DNA from: Prinia subflava
Taxonomy: Eukaryota > Chordata > Aves > Passeriformes > Cisticolidae
Length of the DNA stretch: 64,000 nucleotides
Reading direction: 5' to 3'
NCBI RefSeq assembly: GCF_021018805.1
Contig: NC_086248.1
Span: 22,700,922-22,764,921, forward strand
Of the stretch, positions 47,636-58,942 are shown one piece after another; position 1 is the stretch's first letter, and the number at the start of each line of letters is the position of its first letter. The notes beneath the pieces were generated by a model. It had not been told where the DNA came from. It made no database searches and was given only the letters and a program-made list of their open reading frames with translations. The position numbers and the translations under genes are program-made.

Positions 47636-50250
47636 ATTTTAGAGGTATGTATGAAGAAAATGTTTAGCTCTTTTCTCAGAAAAAGAGATTTAAGTCTCTC
47701 TGTGAGGGGAGGGACCAAGTCAGATCCATCCAGAGATGAGGAATCCTGTGAAATATCATGTCACAGACCTAGTATGGTCTCACCTGGATTTATGTTGTTT
47801 TTATCTGATGATGATGAAAGTTAGCTATTTAGCAGAGCTGCTTATTGATACAGTCTTATATGTGGCCAGTGTGCAATATGCCCCATGAAGATGTATCAAG
47901 TCTGAGGGCTGACCTGCAGCTTCTCAGAGTGGCCTAATAATATTGCAAGATGTCTCTTTGGTTGTGTTTCGTACAGCAAAGGTTTTAATAAGTGGTGAAA
48001 TAACAAACAATACAGAAACAAAAGAACAATTCTCAGGTGCCAGGGAAGCAGCTGACACCTGACTAAGACACTCCCAAAAAGCACTGATCAGTTCTGTGCA
48101 GTCTTCTAAGTACTTGATGGTCCAGGTAGGTGTTTTGGCACCTTGCCCCATGAACTTGGCAACAGGTTTTGAGGTACAGACCTGGGTGTCCAACAGGTAT
48201 CTTTGCTTGGCATATGGCCGATACTGGGAAAAGGGCATGAAAGATTCTGGGTCCTTTACTTCATATGAACAGCAAGGGGTGAGTCTTAAACCTTTTTCCT
48301 ATATGGAATCACCTGCTAAGGTGTGGGATGCATTGGCACAGCTTATGAAATCCTACAGAGAAAATTAAAGAAAACCTTTCACTGCACATCATTCAAGCAG
48401 TGGTCTGTTCTAAAGAACAGTGGGGTAACATCTGAAATAGGTGGGAGTAATAAGAAACAAATTTACTATGAGCTCAGAAAGCTTCTCTGAACTCTGCCCT
48501 CAGTCCAAAAGGCTTGAATAAAGACATTTGGAAAAAGAAAAGAATCTGCTAATCTGTAAAGCAGAAATGGGCCAGAATTTTCTTAAGCATCCCTGAGATA
48601 TGCCAATAAACTCTTCCCAGTCTTGCATTCCCTTCCTAAATTTTATCACTAAAATCCTTATGTCAGCTATGCTACAAATCTGTGAGCTATGCACTCCATT
48701 GCCTTCACCTACCGAGTCCAAATAATTTCAGGCATTTGGTTTGTGATCTGTTTTTTGTCCAGTGGGTCTACGTGAAAGGACAGTAACCCTTATGAAAAAA
48801 CTGCTTTTTCTGTCTAAATCACTTTCTTCAAAGATAGATGAATGTCTATCAGAAAAGCTGCATAGTTAAAAAAATATTTTTAAAAGAATTGAAAAACTCC
48901 TGCATGTCCAATACAACAGATCACTGCTTGTCAGTGTGCTGAGCAGACACACATCACACAAATCACAGTAGGACTTCATACTGTTAGCAAGGAAAGAATT
49001 TCTCAGGTTAATAATTGAGGACAAAAGTTACCTCAGCAAAGCATTGGAAGACAGGCTCACAGAATGACAAGGGATTCCAGGGTTAACTGATTCAGCCTCA
49101 CATGAGAGAAATACTTACAGACTAAAAACTATCTGTAATAAATCTGAGGAGATCTGAGGACAATTCTGGAAATTTGAAATAGGTCTTGAAATAGGCCATG
49201 TATGTGGGCACAAGAGATTATAAATTCTAACCTTGGCCTCTGCCTCTCCTTTTTTTCTCTCTGACATCAAGTTTTTGCTCCTAAGCAGAAAAAAAAAAAA
49301 AAAAGGTAGTTTCAGTGGTTCATTTCCAGTACAAATAGGAAAAAGTAAATAGCAATTTGAATAGTACTTCAGTATAGAGATATTAATGCTTGTTCTGTTG
49401 TAAAAAAAGTCCTATTTTTCCTATTTCATATTTATTATCAGTCTGGTTTACTTTTTCTGTATTCAGTAGAATCATATTAATTAGGATTTGGTATTAAGAA
49501 ATAATTTAAGGGTGTGTATGGTTTGTGCATCAATGGATTTCATCATGATAACACGTGTGGAGAATATATAGCAGACAATCTGTAAAAGATGTTTGGATTC
49601 AGTCTTGGCTTTGACAAGAGACGTGCCACATAATGATGGTCACTCTGATGCCACATGAAGCAAATCTTTCAAATATTTACACTTGATTCCTGAATAGAAC
49701 AAAATGCAAGTGGCACTGAGAAGATGCACAACACAGTGGTTTGTATAATGTTGGTTCTGATGTAGTTTCAAAAGATTTAGCCAAGATGCCATCTTTTTGA
49801 TTTTAGTGTAGGTCAAGCAGTTCACTGGAATAGCCTTTCTCTCCACCAGCTACTGAGGCATCTAAGAATAACCAAAATTCTAAATCAGTTACATCCCTGA
49901 TATTAGTTTAGATTAATTCTATCTTTACAGCTTAACTCAGCACGGCAAAACAAGAGGGCTGTGTGGCTGAGGATACCCAAATAAAAGTTTTATGCAAGAT
50001 AAGTGGAGTACTAAGAAGAAAAGTGAGTTCCAGGAAGTGATTCAAGAAACAGTGGACACAGACAGCAGTGACATCGCATCAGCAGTGACTCCAACTGGGA
50101 GTAAGCTGACAACATAATCAAGTCTCTTTATTTCCATAGATTTTCTGTAATCAGTTTAGAGTACAAGGCAACCAGACAAATTATTATTTTCATACTCTAT
50201 CAGAAGGCAGGGATACACACAGTTATGAAGCATATTTTCTTGGGAGCAAA

Positions 50251-50292
50251 TATCTATCTATATAAATATATTATTATATAAATATATATATT
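50251..50292. repeat. (TATC)n/(TA)n AT-rich microsatellite
   Basis: A run of tatc, tata and aatata units, self-complementary. A likely length-variable simple repeat. Confidence 0.85.
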
Positions 50293-51062
50293 CCTAACAA
50301 AAAATATGTGCTTTTTATACATTGCTCCTGGTGTGGAAAAATGTTACTTTATAACTAGACACTTTAAAAAGTACAGGACTAAAATGAAATGAAGGTGCTT
50401 ATATCCAGAAATAACCTTCCTGCTGCTGCCTGATCTTTGTTTAACCCTAAACTCTGTCTTCACTTGTCTTCAAAGTCTTCCTTGCCAGGATTAGTACATT
50501 TCTGCAAGGCCAAGTGTCTTGAATGCTTAATACCAACAGGAGGCAGAAACTACTTATTCTTCTAGGGTCTCATTTATACAGTCTCTTAACAGACTAAGCT
50601 CCTGTAACAAGCAGACTTTAAAAAGATCACAGTAAAACTGCTTCCTATATTAGTCAACTGCTGTATTAGTCACTCAGAAGAGGAAGAACCTGCATTTAAT
50701 TGATTCTAAAACTTGAAAAAAATCAAACCACTTGTTCCATAAGGCTGCCTTGGGCACTGAGAATTAGTCTATGACAGATGTGGAAAAGTGCAGATGGAAT
50801 TAAAGGTGAAGGGAGAGTTTTCCTATTGGAGCTGAGGTAATTTGCAGCAATGAATTTATGATTCATGTGGCAGAGAGCGCAGAAAGGGAGCTATGACTGT
50901 TCAACAGTTCCTTTTCCCATGATCCTTTTTAAAAAAATATTGGATAAATGTTTCTGATAGGCAGAAGAATACCTTAGCCTCCATGCCACAGATTCAAGTC
51001 GTCTTTGGTCTTGTTCTTACTTGCTAGTCCCCAGTTTAATTTCACAATAATGAATGTATCAG

Positions 51063-51852
51063 TGTCTTGGTTTGAAAGACAGATATCTGCTAGGAAGGGG
51101 CAGGACCTCCCTAGAGATGGAGAATTCAAATCCCCTCCCTCCAAATTATTCCAATTAAAAGGAAAATTAAAGGAGCTTTCAGGCAGAGGTATGGGGGTAG
51201 GAATAACAGTTCTTTACTAGTATATAGGACAAAACGACAAACAAACAACAACTACAGCATCAATAATAAACAGAACCAAGAACCTTGAGGGCTTTCTTTT
51301 ACAAAAGCCCAGAGCAGTTTGATCTCGGCGCCCCTGCAGGACTCCGAGAGGCCGAGCTGGAAGGAAGGAAAGTCCCGGGCTGGTGGATGAGATGAGGAGC
51401 TCTGCGCTGGCAGCTGGAGCAGCAGGGGTGTCCCGGCAGGGCTGGGCAGGGCAGGGCTATAGAGTAGCAGGAGAGCCTCAAAGGTCCGAAGAAGCAGCGG
51501 CGGTGGGGGGAGAGGCTGGAGAAAGCGAGTTCAGGATTCCCGGGTACACAGCAGATGCCGATAGATTTCCCAGGACGAGGCAGAGGCAGAGTGCAGCCTG
51601 ACCGTCCTCCTCGGCGCTGAGAGCAAGAGTGCCTCCCCCTTCCCCAGATCTGTCTTTTTGCCTTTCCCAAAGCTCATCCTCTCTCCCCTCTGAGGGACAC
51701 TCCCAGGGACTCAGAAACAATAGGTGTAGCCTCGTGCTGCCATATCCCTCAAGTACCCCTTTTTGTTCTGACTAAGTAGTCATTAAGGCTTCTTGGAAAC
51801 TTATGGGAAGAAATTCTGTGAGAAGAAAAAAAACCAAATCTAACCCCCAACA
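51063..51852 (-). mobile_element. Solo LTR of an avian endogenous retrovirus (5-bp TSD), minus strand
   Basis: A 790-bp LTR with canonical ends: on the minus strand it opens TGTTGGGGGTT and closes CCAAGACA. The perfect direct repeat atcag flanks it (51058-51062 and 51853-51857), consistent with an ERVL-type 5-bp duplication. The interior is GC-rich with CpGs (51330-51620). A TATA-like TCTATAG (about 51458-51464, minus) and an AGTAAA polyadenylation variant (51213-51218) lie in the right order. The terminal wording 'tgtcttggtttgaaagaca' is one that I recall from many passerine LTRs. No retroviral genes are adjacent, so it is a product of LTR-LTR recombination. The intact ends and target repeats suggest it is relatively young. 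Open frames inside (up to 123 codons) are not genes. Confidence 0.93.
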
Positions 51853-51927
51853 ATCAGGTAAATGTATTTGAGAGATTTCTAGGAGTTTTCTTGTCTGACA
51901 TTGTCTTTTACAGGTTATGAGATAATT

Positions 51928-52400
51928 GTGACCAGTTCTGAGCTCCCCAGTACAAGAGAGACATGGAGCTTCTGGAGTGGGTCCACCAGAAACCAGCAAA
52001 GATGATGGAGTGACTGGAACATCTCTCTTATAGGGAAAGACTGAGGAAGCTGGGTCTGTTCAGTCTTGAGAAGAGATGACTGAGAGGGGACCTCTTCAAT
52101 GTCTACCAGTATCAATGTCTAGTCAGCATCTGAAGGGAGGGTGCCAAGAGGATAGATCAGGCTCTTTGCAGTGTTTCCGAGAGGAAATGGCAGAAACAGA
52201 TGCACAGGAATCTCCACTTGACTATAAGGAAGAATTTCTCCACTGTGCTGAGCACTGGAACACACCTCACTGAAAATATCCAGGAAGTATCTGGACACAA
52301 TTCCATACAATGTGCTCTAGAATTACCCTACTAGAGCAGGGAGGCTGGACCAGATGACCCTCTATGGTCACTTCCAAGCTTACCCACTCTTTGATTCTAA
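51928..52400 (+). mobile_element. CR1 LINE 3' fragment
   Basis: Plus-strand CR1 sequence from 'gtgaccagttctgagctcccc' through 'aagactgaggaagctgggtctgttcag' to the tail 'ggctggaccagatgacc' and 'ctttgattctaag'. It is diverged, with no intact frame. It begins only about 70 bp from the solo LTR at 51063-51852. Confidence 0.92.
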
Positions 52401-52404
52401 GTAG

Positions 52405-54092
52405 AATAGAAAACAGGTGGCAAGAAGAAATGAACAAATATAGAGCAGGGAAAAATCCAATGTTGCTTTAGGACAGAATGACGCCTCAGATGTTGGGAGA
52501 ATTTGGACTATTAAGATGTGTTGGCTAGGAACTCACCACAGGGAAAAAGTACCCTACAATATTTCAAGTGATGCCAGTGTTAAGGCAACTGAAACAAACC
52601 TGGAGACATTGCATTAAATGAGGATGAAAGAACTATTCAAAAGAGCTGAATAAACACAAACTGAAGGAATTCTGGACAAAATTTCACTGCCACAGTTAGC
52701 TGAACTGAATCTGAGTGATTATGTCACAAAAAACCAGATGACCATTGCTGGGATCTGCCAAAAAAAGAACAACCAACAACATTTCACATGCACAGATGTG
52801 TGCCATGTATTTTTAAAGGTGTCAATCCCTTAGAAACAGGATAATATTTAACCTCACAGATTTTATTTTTGCATTGCAGATAAGGGTTTTTTACAGTTTT
52901 TTGGGGTTTTTTGAGTGCAGAAATACCTTTTTTTTTTTTTCTATAGTGGCTTGTGCTGACCAATAATACAAAATTTGTTACAGTATTATCCATGTATTCT
53001 CTGTACACTGAAGTAATGAACATAAGAAGATCTTCTTACTGCCTTTGAGTTAAGGTGCAGGACACTCACTTAGGGTCATGGCCTGAGGGATTATTTTGAT
53101 ATATTTACTCTTTGGCATAAACTATTTAAAACTTCCCTATCTCCATGAGATATCTTTTTTTCTTTTGTCATCACCCCATGTTCTTTAGTATGCACCCTCT
53201 TTTCAAGACCATTTGCTCATTTTAAATCCAAATGGGGTTTACATAGCACTAGCTTCAATGCAAGTTCCATGTACAGACATAACGTTTTTCATGCTCATGC
53301 TGTAAAAGCTATAGCCTTCTTCCCCAGATCAGAATATTGACCCCAAATTTTTAGGTGAAATGAGGTGAAATGTGTAATATCCAATTCACATATATGAATA
53401 TGTTCTGTATTAGTGGGGATAACATTTTTCTGGCCACAATAGATCTTGTGTTTTAATGATTTATTTTCTTCCAAATGTGTTTTTCTTAAAACTACGCTAT
53501 TACCATTGCTTCTGAAAATAGATTGGCTTGTACACCCATATCCAACTTGAAATTATTATCTGTCCTATTTGTTTCTCATGAGGGCATACTCATGCAAGAC
53601 AATGTTGCCCATTCCTCCTCCAAAGCATTCTGCTTTACTGGAATCGATATTGTCACTCCTTGCACATACAGTCCATCTTGTACTGATGCCTGCAAACTAC
53701 TGCTGGGAAGCATAACCCTCTGGAGTTTTTTTTTAGAAGTCCTTGTCATATCCCATTTTTGCAGACTGTCACCTGAGTTGTGTCATATGGTACTCTGCAG
53801 CAAATGTCTTTAATTTTCCCATATTGGGTACTTCTGAACTCACAACATCAGATCCTTGATTAAATAAGCTTAACTATATGACTATTTTCTCTTAGAAAAA
53901 TATTGAAAAAACCATTAATTTTAGGTATTATTCAACTCTCTAGATTTTTTTCCCCTTTCTTCATCTTCTTTCCCAATGTGAATTGATCTCAGACCAAGAG
54001 CTGAAAAAATTCCAAACTGATATTTGATTGTTGGATAACAATTTTTTCAGCGACTTCAGTGTGGTTTTTACCTTATTTTTGTACATTTTAGC
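52405..54092. other. Intergenic DNA, nothing recognised
   Basis: AT-rich DNA between a CR1 fragment and the next LTR. A 96-codon plus-strand frame (53523-53813) has no recognisable similarity and no regulatory context. Confidence 0.55.
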
Positions 54093-54097
54093 GTCAT

Positions 54098-55979
54098 TAT
54101 TATGGGCTAACACAGTTTGGCTTTTAGTTGAAAAAGAATAAGCACTATTGCCCTGTCAGGACCTCGGATTCTTTAGAAAAGTCAAGGACCTGTCAAGAGC
54201 CATTGGCCTGTGGTTTGACCACTGAGAAGACAGAATGTGACTTTTGGTAATACCCATATACAACTCAGGCTTTGTTTGAGCCCTCCCTCTCTTTTTTCTC
54301 AGTAAACCACCAGGTTACATCATGGGCCGCGGCGGGGCCTGGATTAGGCCCGCTCAGCCTTGGGCGGCCGGGCCAGGCCGAGCCAGGCCAGGTTTCGAGG
54401 AGCCGCTGCGGTGGGGAGCAGCCCGGCTGCTTGAGCCCCTCTTCTCCCCGGCTGCTGCAGGGAGCAGCCCGGCCGGCTGAGCCTCTTTTCTCCCTGGCTG
54501 GGCCCTTTTTCTCCTCTGGCTGAGCCGCTTTTCTCCCCGGCTGAGCTGAGCCCCTTCTCTCCCCGGCTGAGCCCCTTCTCTCCCCGGCTGAGCCCTTTTC
54601 TCCCCAGGCTGAGCCCCTTTTCTCCTCTGGCTGAGCCCCTTTTCTCCTCTGGCTGAGCCCCTTTTCTCCTCTGGCTGAGCCCCTTTTCTCCCCCGGCTGA
54701 GCCCCTTTTCTCCCCGGCTGAGCCCCTTTTCTCCCCGGCTGAGCCCCTTTTCTCCTCTGGCTGAGCCCCTTTTCTCCTCTGGCTGAGCCCCTTTTCTCCC
54801 CGGCTGAGCCCCTTTTCTCCCCGGCTGAGCCCTTTTCTGCCAGCGGGGCACACGGGGGGCTCTGGCTCCTCAGGGCTGGTCCGTGCTGGAGGTCGTGGCA
54901 GAGGGGCCAGGCCATGGCCGGGCCTGGGAGCAGCCAGCAGCCAGGAAAGGGAGCTGCACACTCTGCTGGCAGCCCCGAGCTGAGCTGTCTTAGATCAGAT
55001 CAAGGGGGGAAAAAGGCATCCACCAGCCTCTTCTACCGCCATGGCTTGGAGATCTTCGCAGCTGCCGCCCGCCCAGCATGAGCACCACAGGCCTGGGCAA
55101 GTTTTAACTCCTTCTTGCCAGCAAATGGAACCCCCAGAGCACCAGCCCTTCCTGAAGTGGGAACAGACAAAGTGATGGAACTATAAAGAGACATAGCATG
55201 ACACTTGAAATCAGTGAAGAGTGAAAGACTATTTGGAACAAAGGAGAAGGAGTGGCCTAATTTGGCTGGATGTCTCTAGTAAACTATGGACAAGAGACTA
55301 TTTTTCTTGTAACATATGAATGCTGTTGGGGGGATGTAAAGCTCTAGTTAAAAGTGATATGAAGCTCTTTGCTCCTAAGTGAAAGGAGATTTTTAGTTTT
55401 TGGGATGAAGATGACTTTGGAAATAGAAGAGAATCTTTGTTTTATACTAGAAGAGGCATCCTTAAACAGTACCCCTAATAAGCAGATATGGCCCATATGC
55501 AGTGTTGGGAAAGCTGCTATTGGGAGGAACCTCCCAAAGGCAGGTTTCTGGGCGGCTGTCTTTGTGAGAGATGAGACCCACAAGAAAACTTTTATGTTGT
55601 TGGTTGAGAAATTCCATACAAGTTTCTAAGAGAGAATCCTTTCCTAAAAGAACTGATGAAAGATTATTTTTGAATAGTGAAACTGACTGAAAATTACAAT
55701 TTTTGTCTCTTTGTGATGTATGTGAGAAAGTAAGCAATTGGGGGGGGTGCTTTGAAAGGTTTCATTTTATTTTTTTTTCTTTTTCTTTTGGTGTGTGTTA
55801 ATAAATATAGTTTTTTTTATCTTTTAAGTTGAGCCTGTTTTGCCTTTTTCTCCTAATCTTATTTTCACGATAAGAAAATATGTAAACCACTACATAAATT
55901 TGCTAAATTTAACAAGCAAAGTTCAGCAAACGTGAAACCTTTACATAATTTGGTAGAGTTTCAATTTAAAACCATGACA
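54098..55979 (+). mobile_element. Large (1.9 kb) solo LTR of an avian endogenous retrovirus containing a minisatellite
   Basis: The unit is flanked by the perfect 5-bp direct repeat gtcat (54093-54097 and 55980-55984). The right end is CCATGACA. The left end, TATTATGG, is its inverted partner with two differences, one of which has removed the canonical TG. A TATAAA (55182-55187), an AATAAA (55800-55805) and a following segment 'ttgagcctgttttgcctttt', which I recall as LTR R/U5 wording, fix the plus orientation. The U3 part contains a GC-rich array of about 17 units (54476-54845) inside a GC-rich block (54330-54980). There is no gag/pol/env. The length is unusual for an LTR, so a non-autonomous LTR element is an alternative reading. 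Confidence 0.82.
54476..54845. repeat. 17-copy 21/22-bp GC-rich minisatellite within the LTR
   Basis: About 17 tandem units of the form gctgagccccttttctccccg (21 bp, written here in one piece of 20: gctgagccccttttctcccc + g), or a 22-bp variant ending cctctg. Variants are grouped: three cctctg units then three ccccg-type units, followed by two and two. This points to block duplication on top of single-unit expansion. The unit has no stop codon in any minus-strand frame, so three overlapping minus-strand frames (165-216 codons, Gly/Glu/Lys/Arg-rich heptads) run through it. They are composition artefacts. The array is strongly strand-asymmetric, G/A-rich on the minus strand. Confidence 0.95.
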
Positions 55980-55984
55980 GTCAT

Positions 55985-57865
55985 CTATACTGTCAGTTTA
56001 ATTCACCTTTGTAGTCTCTAATGAGCTGCGTTTTGCTAGTAAAGAAGATGTGAAATGTTATTAATTGTTAAATATTACAGTTGAAGTATAACTTTAAAAG
56101 TGACCCTAAGGTGCGTAGCTCAAATGCCTAGCTTTCAGATATCTGTGTTACAGTGGAAAAATCCCATTGTAGATGTCTTATCCAAAACTGTTATCCAGTT
56201 CTCTTTCATAGTGAAAAAGGAGTGCTCAGACTCCTTATAAGAGGACTTACTTTGTCTGTGTTGGAACTTGTTTTAGAATGGGTGTAATGACTCAAAATAA
56301 AATGCACCAAATCAACCAATCTCAGCATATTTGAAAAATACTAAACAGGTCTTTTAGTATTTCTATTCAGTACTTGTGAATAGAAGGAATGGTTTCAAGA
56401 AAGAATTTCTTCAAAAATAAAAGGAATAGCAAGTGGCTTTAATTTTTTTAAAATAATGTTTAGAAAATATTGATTCTTTGTATTCCACATTTTTTGCAGC
56501 TTTTACTATACTTGCTTTGGGCATCTGACTTCCTGAGAATTGTCTTGGAGAATGAATTAAATTAAGCATCAGAAGACCCAGCTTTGTCAGTGGTATCTGT
56601 GACTCCAGACTTATTGACTTCATAGTTATGGCATTTCTCTTGGTTTGAAACTGATAAGAGAAAAGAAAAAGGAATTTAAATAGATCTGAATATCATAAAA
56701 TGTGTTCAAAGGACATCCAAGTCTTAATAAAAATATAGGTTTTGACACTCCAATATTAAGGGACTTGAGGAAAAAATCTGAACTAGAAGTTTATGCACTG
56801 TTACACTGTTATTATAAATATAAAGCTTCAGTGTTCTAAACTGGTAAAATATTCTTTTGGAGATATCAGTGCTCATTTGGAAATGATCCACCTGTGTTAT
56901 TCATACATGGAACAGATGTTCAACAAAAGTCAAAAGCTTACTGAAACACAAGAAATATTAGCTAATCTGAGAATATTTTTCAATTAGCTAATATTACAGT
57001 CAGTGTTCAATCACAGTTTTGTACTATTCTGATCTCTTAAACAGAAGTCCAAAAGCATCTTGGAAAAATAATGTTTGTCTGTTTGCATTCTTGTTTAATT
57101 ATCATGTTCGCTTGCAGAGCAACATAATTAACCATCAGAATGAGAAAAAATCTAACAATGTGCCTGAGCTGAAGATCTGCCAACAATTTTCTAGCAAATC
57201 TCAAGCAGAATTCCAATGTGCAAAGTGTGTTTCATGAGGAAAGTTACACTTCAAATCTACTTTTTTGTGAGAAACCTTGACCACAAATGTGTTATACAAT
57301 CAATATTGTGTGAAATTAGTACAGTGGTAGTACTGGTGTTCTTTGAACTCTCATCCAAGCAAAACTATGTGGTTTAATAATTCTTTCAAACAAAAAATAC
57401 CCCACCTGATTTAATGGACATTTAGTCAGAAATGCTGAAGTAATCGGTTTGGCTAACTTTACATAAAAGGACTGCATTTCTATTACCTTGCTGTTTATTT
57501 TCATTCACCAAATCAAGATATCAATTTAAGTAATATGGAGTAGCTGAAAAACATCTCAGGTTGTGGTCTAGAATGGAGAACGTACAGGGAGGAAAACAAC
57601 ATGAAATTACAGTGCAGCTTTCTATTTATCAAATATTTTGCTGCTGGGACCAAATATAGTATGTTGATCCTAATACTTAGCTGACTTGCCTCTGCCTAAT
57701 TCCTGATAGACTAATGCAATGCATAGTTTACAGAGCAAATGCTGGAAAGCACAAATAATGCTGGAATGCACCTCTCTTTTACAAAACAGGGTAATTAGTA
57801 CGTGGAGTCATCATATAAACCAACTGAAGACAACATATAAACCAAATCTCTGCATGGGGCATTTA
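55985..57865. other. Intergenic DNA, nothing recognised apart from a hairpin
   Basis: AT-rich DNA with no gene. It contains the 13-bp perfect inverted repeat at 56954-56995. Confidence 0.55.
56954..56995. repeat. Perfect 13-bp inverted repeat, 16-nt loop
   Basis: aatattagctaat (56954-56966) and attagctaatatt (56983-56995) are exact reverse complements. Each arm contains the palindromic core attagctaat, with homeodomain-type TAAT words. It could form a hairpin or act as a paired homeodomain site. AT richness raises the chance expectation. Confidence 0.85.
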
Positions 57866-57871
57866 CTTTAG

Positions 57872-57926
57872 CGTTAGACTGGACCTCGTGGGTCCTTCCA
57901 ACTCAGACTATTCTGTGAATCTGTGA
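57872..57926 (+). mobile_element. Short CR1 LINE tail
   Basis: 'gttagactggacctcgtggg' + 'tccttccaactcagactattctg' + 'tgaatctgtga' is the terminal 3' segment of a CR1-type element in plus orientation. Only about 55 bp remain. Confidence 0.8.
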
Positions 57927-58910
57927 GAGCTTCCTCAAAAAGGCAGGCTATTTTCCTTGGCTGTATTGTCATAATTTGTATTAATGACAGAAGTATATTA
58001 AAGAATTCATTAATTAAATAACATTATTTAAAACCCAGAAAATTTGAAAGAGGTTTAGGTATCTTAAAAACATAAAAAACAGTGATCAATATGGATATGA
58101 TCAAAGACTGTAGGACTGATAATTGACAAGTTGGTTCATATCTATAGAGCCTATATAAAGCTGGTTTCCAGGGCTGCTTGCTTCACTGCCAGATGTGTGT
58201 TCCCAAAAGGATATCTGAAAATAACCAAAATAGCAAGGAAATGTGATACTCATCAGCACACCCACAACCCCTGGGAATTTCAGAAAATGTTTGCATTTGG
58301 GACTTATCCAGTCTGGTAAATATGAGGTAGCTCAACTGAGGCCAGTGAAATAGTTGATAAACTGCAAATATCTGCAACAGTTGTCTTAAACTTAGCTGAC
58401 ACTTAGGTTTGCTGTATTAATGATTATTTTCAGAGACCTTTACTTCACTGTGTTTAGTCATTGCTAGTCATCCTTTAGTTTATTGTAACACACATCTATA
58501 AACTTAGTCTAAGTTTTCAGGATTTCAGCAGATAATGCATTATAAGAACTCAGGGAACAGAAATAAAGCCACAAAAATGGCCTGTGTCTGAGCAGCTAAA
58601 TCCAGAGTTAGGACAAGACCACCTTTGTTCATCCTGTTCATCCCCACATGAATCTTTGACCAGTGCAAGAACTGTTGAATGTCCTGTCTTTTTTATATTT
58701 TACTCAGGAGTGATTGAAAATGAGCCATATGGAAATATTTTACTATTTTATGTGTTAATAGATAAGATGTGTGTTAGATTATGTGTTAATAGCAAATGTC
58801 TGTCCCCATATCACTTAAAAGAATGTAAGTGCATGTTCAAGTAAGGTCTGATGTTTAGGTCAATGTTATGGTGTGTTTTCAGAGACTCTAATCAGAAGAA
58901 AAACAGCAAA

Positions 58911-58942
58911 GAAAAAAAAAGAGGAAAAAAAAAGAAAAAAAA
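58911..58942. repeat. A-rich tract
   Basis: Runs of 8-9 A separated by single G or 'gagg'. Low complexity. Confidence 0.85.

Larger units (their letters stand above)
46625..51057. other. Intergenic DNA with A-rich and AT microsatellites
   Basis: No gene is recognised. It contains purine A-rich tracts at 47571-47635, an A run at 49289-49304 and an AT microsatellite at 50251-50292. Open frames through the A-rich tract (poly-Lys or poly-Phe) are artefacts. Confidence 0.55.

Noticed and set aside
47451..47824. Open frames with poly-Lys or poly-Phe
   Set aside because: They are translations of an A-rich simple repeat.
49048..49105. Possible CR1 tail ('cacagaatgacaagggattcc')
   Set aside because: Only a few words match and the continuation does not follow CR1, so support is too weak.
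54265..54961. Three overlapping minus-strand open frames (165-216 codons) with heptad Gly/Lys/Arg-rich repeats
   Set aside because: They are all readings of the same 21/22-bp minisatellite, which lacks stops in every minus frame. Unit lengths of 22 shift the frame, and the array sits inside an LTR.
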